NCBI GenBank assembly: GCA_964485515.1
Contig: CAZALT010000130.1
Coordinates: 1-10,193, forward strand
Length of the DNA: 10,193 nt
Reading direction: 5' to 3'
DNA from: CAZALT01 sp964485515
GTDB lineage: Bacteria; Actinomycetota; Acidimicrobiia; Acidimicrobiales; Acidimicrobilacustridaceae
Positions 1 through 5,096 of this stretch are shown here, piece after piece (positions within the stretch are counted from its first letter, which is position 1; each line of letters starts with the position of its first letter). Position numbers and translations under genes: made by a program. The notes beneath the pieces were generated by a model, which saw only the letters and a program-made list of their open reading frames with translations, had not been told where the DNA came from and did no database searches.

Positions 1-616
1 TGTCGGCATCGAGATCGAGGGTGCCCGCCCCGCGACCGTCAAGGGTGCGTGACAGGTGCAAGCTGTTGTCACGCTCGACCGGTTCGTCGCCGTCGACGAT
101 GGCGTCAGCTTTCGCTTTCCACGCCGCCATCACCCGCGCCGTGTCGGTGGTGGACAGCTCGGCGAGCTTCGGGACCATGTCGGCCTCGTCGTCGACCCAC
201 AGGTGTGCGACGCGGTTCGACAGGTTGGCCACGATCGCGTCGACCTGACCTCCCGACAGCAGGCCCGACAGCCACGCCGCGGTGGTGACCGGACAGCCCC
301 GCAGCCGCCGCGCCGTCTTCGACGTCGCCGTGGCCCGACGGTGGGTCATGTGGCCGCGGTCTTTCAACCAGCCCGGCATCGACACCGCCCCGTCGTCCTC
401 GAACAGCCCGGCCGCCGCGATCTCACCGATCAGGCTCGACGCCACCGCGGCGAGACGGTCGTGCACCGCGAGCACCCCGGCCAGCACGTCGCAGCTCACC
501 GGCAGACGCAGACGATCCACCACAGAGGCGAGATCGACCACCGCCGGATCGATCGCGTCGACCCACGACCCCGACTCCTCACCCTCGCCCGACCAAGCCC
601 CATCCACGACCACCAC
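1..616 (-). CDS. DUF222/13E12-family HNH endonuclease, N-terminal part (runs off the left edge)
   Basis: Reading the minus strand from a run of GTG codons at 616, 613 and 607 gives 205 uninterrupted residues to the window edge. The protein begins VVVVDGAWSGEGEESGSW. It continues with a helical domain containing LAGVLAVHDRLAAVASSLIG, DDGAVSMPGWLKDRGHMTHR and the segment AAWLSGLLSGGQVDAIVANL. This is the pattern of the DUF222 (13E12 repeat) domain that precedes a C-terminal HNH nuclease domain in many actinobacterial proteins. The HNH part would lie beyond position 1 and is not seen. The start is uncertain. No clear Shine-Dalgarno precedes the GTG run, and an in-frame TTG at 637, a few bases after a G-rich stretch, is an alternative. 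Members are usually multicopy and of poorly known role, often linked to mobile DNA. Family assignment is fairly sure; function is not. Confidence 0.8.
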   Translation of the reverse strand, partial: MVVVDGAWSGEGEESGSWVDAIDPAVVDLASVVDRLRLPVSCDVLAGVLAVHDRLAAVASSLIGEIAAAGLFEDDGAVSMPGWLKDRGHMTHRRATATSKTARRLRGCPVTTAAWLSGLLSGGQVDAIVANLSNRVAHLWVDDEADMVPKLAELSTTDTARVMAAWKAKADAIVDGDEPVERDNSLHLSRTLDGRGAGTLDLDAD

Positions 617-753
617 CGTACAGATGTTCGATGACAAGAACCCCCCGGACCGACGACGCGGCGACGACCACCACGACGTCGGCGGACGGTCCCGTCGAGG
701 ACGACCCGGCAGGACCCGCCGACCTTCCCCACCGGGCGGGACGTATCTGGACC
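617..753. other. Intergenic gap between the DUF222 gene and the first SARP gene
   Basis: This gap of 137 bases separates two minus-strand genes. I see no convincing hairpin plus T-tract terminator for the upstream regulator. On the plus strand, 663-702 resembles the Thr-rich linker of the solute-binding lipoprotein at 8347-8386 (32 of 40 bases identical, translating to TTTTTSADGPVED against TTTTTSANGLVEE). Most of that match is low-complexity ACC/ACG codons, so it may be chance. Confidence 0.4.
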
Positions 754-3680
754 CTACGGGGCGACTCGGGCCCGGACCAGGGCGACCATGCCGTGATCGT
801 CGAGCTCCATCGCTTCGTGGCCGATCCGCTCCAGCTCGGCGACCGTGAACCGCTCGCGCAGATCGGCCAGCGTGGGGATGCTTGCTCCGAGGTACCCCGC
901 CATTCGGGCAAAGGTCCACGTGACGCCGATGCCGTGCAGGTCGCACCACGCCGCGATGACGAGAGCGCCACGCGAGTCGCCACCCACGGCGAGGGCGACC
1001 GGAAGGAAAGACACCCACGTCGCTACGCCGGCCTTCCACTGAGAGCCGATGTGCGTGATGAGCATCTCGGCCGCCCTGTTGGCTTGGCCGGTGGCGATGA
1101 GCACGGGCACGGTTCCGCTGACGATCACCTGGTCGACCCAGTCGCTGCCAAGCGCGGCCGTCATGGCGATGGAGAGCGCGAGAAGCTCGTCAGCGCGGTC
1201 GGGATCCCGGAGGCCGACACGAGCAGCCAGCGGCGCCGCGTTGAACGCGATGTAGCTGGGGACACCGATGACCTGGGCCAGCGCGAGGGCTTCTTCACCC
1301 AAGGTGACCGCTTCGTCGATGTCGTGGATGGACTGGAACCGGACGGTGAGGGCCTGGAGGAGGAGCCAGGGGTCCCCGAGCGAGCGGGCATCATCGAGCC
1401 ATCTCGCCCCGAAGGCGATGACGTCGCGTCCGGAGGGGAAGACGGCCATGCACGTGGTGTTGTAGACCTGGCAACGGATCTGCAACGACGAATCGAACTG
1501 GTCGATCGACGCCAGTGCACGCTCGGCGAGTCCGAAAGCCGAGACGTGGTCGTTGCCGAGAGCCGCAGCCCACGAGGCCGCGCCCAGCGCCACGGAAGCC
1601 AGCCGGTGGTCGGTGAAGGCCTCGGCCGCCTGCAGGGACAGCGCACCGAAGGGCGCCTGGTGGTCGCCGGTGACGGAGAGGTCGGCGATCGGTTCGAGGG
1701 CGAGATCGGGCTCGTCGGCGGCGATGGCCCACGCGACCGCCGCACGGAGGTTCCCCGTTCGGCATCGACCCGGGAGCGCCAGTGCTTCTCGTCGGGTCCA
1801 CGCATGGCGGTCGCGGCGTCGTGAGCGAAGGCCGCGTAGTGGCGGGCGTGCCGTCCGCCGAGCTCATGGAGGGTGCACGCCGAGTCGAGGTGGTCCCACG
1901 CGTACTCGCGGATGGTTTCGAGCAGGCGGTAGCGAGTCGCCGTACCGTCACGTTCGGCGATCACCAGCGACTTGGACACCAGCCGGCTGAGGACGTCGAG
2001 GGATACGACGGCGTCGACGGAGCCGGCGACCGCGGTGGCGGCGTCGAGGTCGAAGCCGTCGACGAAGACAGCGAGACGATCGAAGAGCTCCTGTTCGTCG
2101 GTCTCCAGGAGCTGGTAGGACCACTCGATGGCGGCGCGCAGCGTGCGTTGGCGGTTCTGCGCCGCTCGGCGCCCGCCGGTGAGCAGCTTGAGACGGTGAT
2201 CGAGGTGGGCGACGATCTCGGTCGGGGTCATCGACGAGGTCCGTGCCGCGGCGAGCTCGATGGCGAGCGGGATGCCGTCGAGACGACGACACAGCTCGGC
2301 GACCACCACGGCGTCCTCGCCGAGCTCGAAGGACGCATCGACGTCCCGGGCGCGCTCGACGAACAGCACGATGGCATCGGCCGACGCGATCGAGCAGCGG
2401 TCATCTCCCGACACGGGGACGGTCATGCACGGCAACCCACGGATCTGCTCACCGGTCACCCCCAGCGGTTCGCGGCTCGTGGCCAGCACGTGCACACCGG
2501 GGGCCACCGCGAGGATCGACTCGATCAGGTCCGCGGTCGCGCCGAGGAGGTGCTCGCAGTTGTCGACCACGACGAGCATCTCGCGATCGGCCATGAACTC
2601 GGGCAGATCGGACGCCCCGCTCATGGCCGCCGAGAACCCCACCGCCGTGGACACGGCATCGATGACCGCGTCTTCGCTGGCGACACCGGCGAGCTCCACG
2701 AGCCGGACCTCGTCGCGAAACGAGTCCATCAGTCGACGGGCGACCTCGATGGCCGAGCGGGTCTTGCCGACACCACCGACCCCGGTGATCGTCACCATCG
2801 CCGTGCCCGTCACGGCTGCGGCCAGAGCATCGAGCTCGGCGGCACGACCGATGAACCGGGTCATCTCGACTGGTAACCGACCGGACCGAGGTCGTGTGAC
2901 GCCGGTGGAGGCCAGGCGGCGCTGCGGTGGGGCTCCTTCGAGCAAGCCCAGGTACACCGCCTCGGTCTCGGGTGAGGGGTCGACGCCGAGCTCGTCGACG
3001 AGGGTGGCCCGACATCGTTCCCAGGTCCGCAGTGCTTCACCGCGTTCGCCGGTGGCCTCGAGGGCGCGCATGAGGAGACGGAACCCGGACTCGCGGGTGG
3101 GATCGAGCTCCAAGGCGTGGCGGGCAGCCTCGACGGCCCGGGCCGGTGAGCCAGCATCGAGCTGGGCCTCGGCCAGCACCAGTTGGGCCCGGACCTGGAC
3201 GTCGTGGACCTTGTGCGTCTCGCCATCGACCCACCGGCAGGTCTCGGGGAGGAACCCCGAACGGACGATGCGGGCCGCGGTGGTCGCCTCGTCGATCGCC
3301 CTGCGGAGATCTTGATCGATCAACGCCTCCTCGGCATCGGCGAGGGCTCGTCGGGCGTCGATCCAGTCGACGGTGACGTGGCCAGGGAGGTCGAGCCGAT
3401 ACCCCCCGGGAGTGGACACGATCGTCCGGGCCGCGTCGAGACCGAGGTCGTCGACCAGACGGCGCAGCTTGGACACCACCGCGCTGAGCGACGCCGTCCA
3501 CGAACCGGGGAGCTCATCGGACCACAACAGCTCGGCAAGCTCGTCGCGTGACACGACCCGCGACGGCGAGCACAACAAGTAGGCGAGCACGAGACGACCC
3601 TGACGGCCCGGCAACCGCGACGCGTCGACAGGTTGCCCATCGATCGTGATCCCGAACGTGCCGCAGAGCCGCACCTGCAT
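754..3680 (-). pseudogene. SARP-type transcriptional regulator (winged helix-BTAD-NB-ARC-TPR), frameshifted
   Basis: This is an AfsR-like regulator, a cytoplasmic DNA-binding STAND ATPase. The chosen ATG at 3680 begins MQVRLCGTFGITIDGQPVDA, the usual SARP N-terminus; the frame stays open to 3776. Residues 1-95 form the OmpR-type winged helix (DELAELLW, TASLSAVVSKLRRL, GGYRL). Residues 100-248 form the BTAD domain, ending ERCRATLVDELGVDPSPE. NB-ARC follows, with Walker A GVGGVGKT (300-307), Walker B LVVVDN (369-374), TSREPLG (401-407) and GIPLAIELAA (469-478). Synteny with the paralogue at 5097-8093 holds to residue 642 (WRSRVDAER). The frame is then lost at 1752-1756, where the minus strand reads CGGGGAACCTC; one more base restores R-G-N-L-R-A-A-V-A-W-A-I. 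The rest (LGAASWAAALG through ARVAP, TAG at 754) is intact in the other frame, so repaired length is about 975 residues. Unrepaired, translation ends at 1161, giving about 839 residues with a nonsense tail and no TPR region. A sequencing error in the G run is a real alternative. Confidence 0.9.
1752..1756 (-). other. Frameshift site in the first SARP gene
   Basis: The plus strand carries a C4 run at 1753-1756, read as GGGG on the coding strand. Codon 642 is CGG and codon 643 GGA. Adding a single G (G5) gives CGG GGG AAC CTC CGT. This restores the NLRAAV sequence found at the same place in the intact paralogue (HESDNLRAAVSWA, residues 651-663 there). The overall length 754-3680 is 2927 bases, one short of a multiple of three, which agrees with a one-base loss. 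I see no other break in this gene. Confidence 0.85.
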
Positions 3681-3688
3681 CGCCGCTG

Positions 3689-3718
3689 TCTTCCCGCCCA
3701 CGCAAGCGATGCTCCCAC
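3689..3718 (-). promoter_or_regulatory. Direct-repeat pair upstream of the first SARP gene (candidate operator)
   Basis: On the plus strand the two half-sites are TCTTCCCGC (3689-3697) and TGCTCCCAC (3710-3718), with starts 21 bp apart. The same layout with better-matching copies precedes the paralogue (8102-8131). SARP regulators are known to bind direct repeats spaced by whole helical turns, so this could be an autoregulatory site. Two cautions apply. The proximal copy sits only 8 bases before the ATG. The reading frame is also open upstream in both genes and encodes a similar peptide (RCGSIACVGGKTAAM against RCGNITDVGGNTAGM), so the conservation could be coding instead. Confidence 0.35.
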
Positions 3719-4162
3719 ATCGGGCGCAACGGACCGTGCGTGGCATCGACACGACCCGGTCGATCATCGCCGCCAAACCCTGTCACCCGCCAGATTCAAG
3801 ACCCCGTGGCTGGGCGACCCACGAGTGAACATCCAGAAGTCCATGAACGGCAAGGCCAAGCCCTACCAGGTCCTCCGTCGCCGTCGCTGCCGTACTCCTC
3901 GATCTCACCTCGCGGTGGACCCAAACCCCACCACGTGAAGGGGCTCAAACACTACAAATGGGCGGACCCCGCTACGAAGGGTTCCCGACTATCCGACCCT
4001 CCCCTCACGCTCCCGTCTCGTCGCCGGCATGCGCATCCGATCCAGATTCCCGGAGCAGGGCAACTACATGTGAGACGAGGCAGTCCACTGAGGTCTCTCG
4101 TGCGGCTGGGGGCCCGGCGGGTGGACCGCCAAAGCCCGCCTCAAGAACGGCCTTCCCATCGA
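3719..4162. other. Gene-poor degraded stretch
   Basis: No convincing intact gene lies here. Several frames are open by virtue of high GC but encode Arg/Pro/Ser-rich, family-less text. The only recognisable piece is a short integrase-like N-terminus at 3825-3938 (separate entry). The plus-strand text around 4125-4160 (AKARLKNGLPIDL) looks coding-like, but I could not assign it. The stretch ends where the IS21 relic begins, near 4163. Confidence 0.4.
3825..3938 (+). pseudogene. Possible tyrosine integrase N-terminal relic
   Basis: From GTG 3825 the plus strand reads VNIQKSMNGKAKPYQV, then R-rich text and a stop at 3936-3938. The opening resembles the arm-type DNA-binding N-terminus of many phage/ICE tyrosine recombinases (pattern: I-x-K, N-G-K, then Y-x-V-R-Y-R). 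The following residues, LRRRRCRTPRSHLAVD, could be a decayed continuation. No catalytic domain follows in any frame. The similarity rests on about 16 residues, so this is a weak call that fits the debris-rich context (IS relic, broken toxin). Confidence 0.25.
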
Positions 4163-4210
4163 TCTCAACACTTCACGGACTTCGAACACGGGGACCTCCC
4201 GGAATGCCAC
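4163..4210 (-). pseudogene. istA: istA-like transposase, 5' fragment only
   Basis: GTG at 4210 starts VAFREVPVFEVREVLR, the typical first residues of actinobacterial IstA proteins, where xEVPVxEVREVLR leads into an HTH domain. A G-rich AAAGGCGG lies upstream on the minus strand as a possible ribosome site. After codon 16 the text turns to SMGRPFLRRALAV with no HTH or DDE region. The frame stays open to a stop at 4064, giving a 48-residue chimeric reading frame that is unlikely to be functional. Full IstA is several hundred residues long. Confidence 0.6.
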
Positions 4211-4288
4211 ATGCACCGCCTTTCGGGCCGACAGACACAACGGCGATGAGTTGACCGTCCACGGCACCAACCCCGGTGGACCCCACAA

Positions 4289-4370
4289 GTGGTCCCATCT
4301 CCCTGACGCAACCGCGGTCCCATCTAGCTGGCGCAACACCCCGAAAGTGGTCCCATCTAGCTGGCGGGCG
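4289..4370 (-). repeat. Three subterminal repeats of the IS21-like end
   Basis: Three 24-bp copies lie on the plus strand at 4289-4312, 4314-4337 and 4347-4370. Their shared core is GGTCCCATCT at 4291, 4316 and 4349. Copies 2 and 3 continue AGCTGGCG; copy 1 has CCCTGACG instead. Copies 1 and 2 both end in GCAAC. Spacing between cores is 25 and 33 bp. Such multiple end repeats are transposase-binding sites in IS21 elements. Confidence 0.7.
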
Positions 4371-4499
4371 ACACCGTGTGAAGGCTTCAGGACGACCTGA
4401 GGATTGCGTAGGTTTGGAAGCGAAACACGGCCTGACCTGCACATTCGTGTTCCGGCCAGATCGCCCGATTTCCCCCGATCTACCGCTGTTCCGCCCGTC

Positions 4500-4521
4500 G
4501 TGTGGACCTGGTGTGGACATG
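4500..4521 (+). repeat. Short tandem repeat upstream of vapB
   Basis: GTGTGGACCTG (4500-4510) is followed directly by GTGTGGACATG (4511-4521), two 11-bp units with one mismatch. The unit length is one helical turn and it lies about 90 bp before the antitoxin start. It could be a protein-binding site or chance; nothing else supports a role. Confidence 0.3.
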
Positions 4522-4597
4522 GCGGACTCCGCTCCGTCGCCAAAGAGATCGTGGCCCACGGGAGGCCTATCACCGCTCCGTCCCAGCGTCCGGCCCG

Positions 4598-4603
4598 TAG
4601 ACT
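4598..4603 (+). promoter_or_regulatory. Leaderless -10 promoter element for vapB
   Basis: TAGACT fits the actinobacterial -10 pattern TANNNT and ends seven bases before the ATG at 4611. This is the spacing that places the transcript start on the A of the ATG, so the message would have no leader. There is no Shine-Dalgarno in the bases just before the ATG (CATCCCC), which agrees with leaderless translation. No good -35 hexamer is visible. Confidence 0.5.
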
Positions 4604-4610
4604 CATCCCC

Positions 4611-4829
4611 ATGACCGTGACCGTCGATCTCCCCGACGATGTGCTGCGCCGCTTGCGTGCCGAGGCCGGCCGGCGTGGGATCTCCCTCGACGAGTTGCTG
4701 GCCGAGGTCGCTGCAGGATTCCCCGGTGACGCGAAGACGAGTGGAGGGCCAGACGCGCTCCGGGCCCTCACAGGCATCGCTCCGGGGGCCGCCGCCGTCT
4801 ATCACCGGGACGAGGACTGGCCCGAGTGA
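4611..4829 (+). CDS. vapB: VapB-like ribbon-helix-helix antitoxin
   Basis: This 72-residue protein opens MTVTVDLPDDVLRRLRAEAG. That is a beta strand (TVTVDLP) followed by two helices (DDVLRRLRAEAGRRG; SLDELLAEVAAGF), the ribbon-helix-helix fold of VapB/RelB-type antitoxins, over residues 1-37. The C-terminal part (PDALRALTGIAPG, then YHRDEDWPE) would be the toxin-neutralising tail. VapB proteins bind the operon promoter and block a partner PIN-domain RNase. The stop overlaps the GTG of the partner by 4 bases (GTGA), the usual coupled arrangement. The ATG at 4611 was chosen because a longer open frame upstream has no family resemblance and a leaderless promoter points to 4611. The partner is broken, so this is now an orphan antitoxin, possibly still a DNA-binding repressor. 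Confidence 0.75.
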   Translation: MTVTVDLPDDVLRRLRAEAGRRGISLDELLAEVAAGFPGDAKTSGGPDALRALTGIAPGAAAVYHRDEDWPE

Positions 4830-5027
4830 TCGCCGCGGATGCCAGTTGGCTGATCGCGCTCCTCGACCCGAACGACGCCCACCACCAGCGAGCCATCCAG
4901 GTCCGTGAGGCCATCGTCAACGAACCGGTGCTCCTTCACCGTCGCCACTTTCGATGACGGCTTGGCGCGGGCGGCCGTCGCCGCAGGTCTGCGAGTCCTG
5001 GGAGCGACACCGCCAGCCGCCCGCTGA
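4826..5027 (+). pseudogene. vapC: VapC-like PIN-domain toxin with internal deletion
   Basis: From GTG 4826 the frame reads VIAADASWLIALLDPNDAHH, a standard PIN N-terminus with its first acidic residue (D5). It goes on to IVNEPVLLH and stops at 4955-4957 after 43 residues. From 4941, in the +1 frame, the text reads VATFDDGLARAAVAAGLRV, ending with TGA at 5025-5027. This is the usual PIN C-terminus, where TFD carries the last acidic residue. Full VapC proteins have about 130 residues. Here roughly 60 residues between the two parts are gone, with them the expected central acidic residues, and the joint near 4938-4941 is out of frame. The toxin must be inactive as an RNase. A short 43-residue product remains possible but has no obvious role. 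Confidence 0.75.
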
Positions 5028-5096
5028 GTCGGACGTATTCGCACCGGGCTGACCGAAACGAAGGATTCGCCTCGTGGGTGCCGTCTGCCCCCCGAC

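Larger units (their letters stand above)
4163..4373 (-). mobile_element. Relic of the left end of an IS21-family insertion sequence
   Basis: Read on the minus strand, the element begins with TGTCGCCCGCCAGCTAGATG at 4373. It has three copies of an end repeat (plus-strand 4289-4312, 4314-4337, 4347-4370) and then reaches the first 16 codons of an IstA-like transposase at 4210-4163. IS21 elements are known for a TG...CA terminus, several subterminal repeats at each end and istA starting soon after the left end, and all three fit here. Similarity stops at about 4163. The rest of istA, istB and the right end are missing, so the piece cannot move by itself. The family call is by pattern recognition and was not searched. 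The outer boundary at 4373 is inferred from the TGT start. Confidence 0.65.

Noticed and set aside
631..1824. Long plus-strand open frame (397 codons) and similar long frames at 1782-2876 and 2260-3315
   Set aside because: They lie antisense to the first SARP gene, encode Arg/Gly/Asp/Ser-rich text without domains, and arise from the high GC content; the minus-strand frames carry clear conserved motifs.
4289..4370. The three 24-bp repeats considered as a small CRISPR array
   Set aside because: Spacings are unequal (25 and 33 bp), the gaps between copies are only 1 and 9 bp, and the adjacent istA start explains them as IS21 end repeats.
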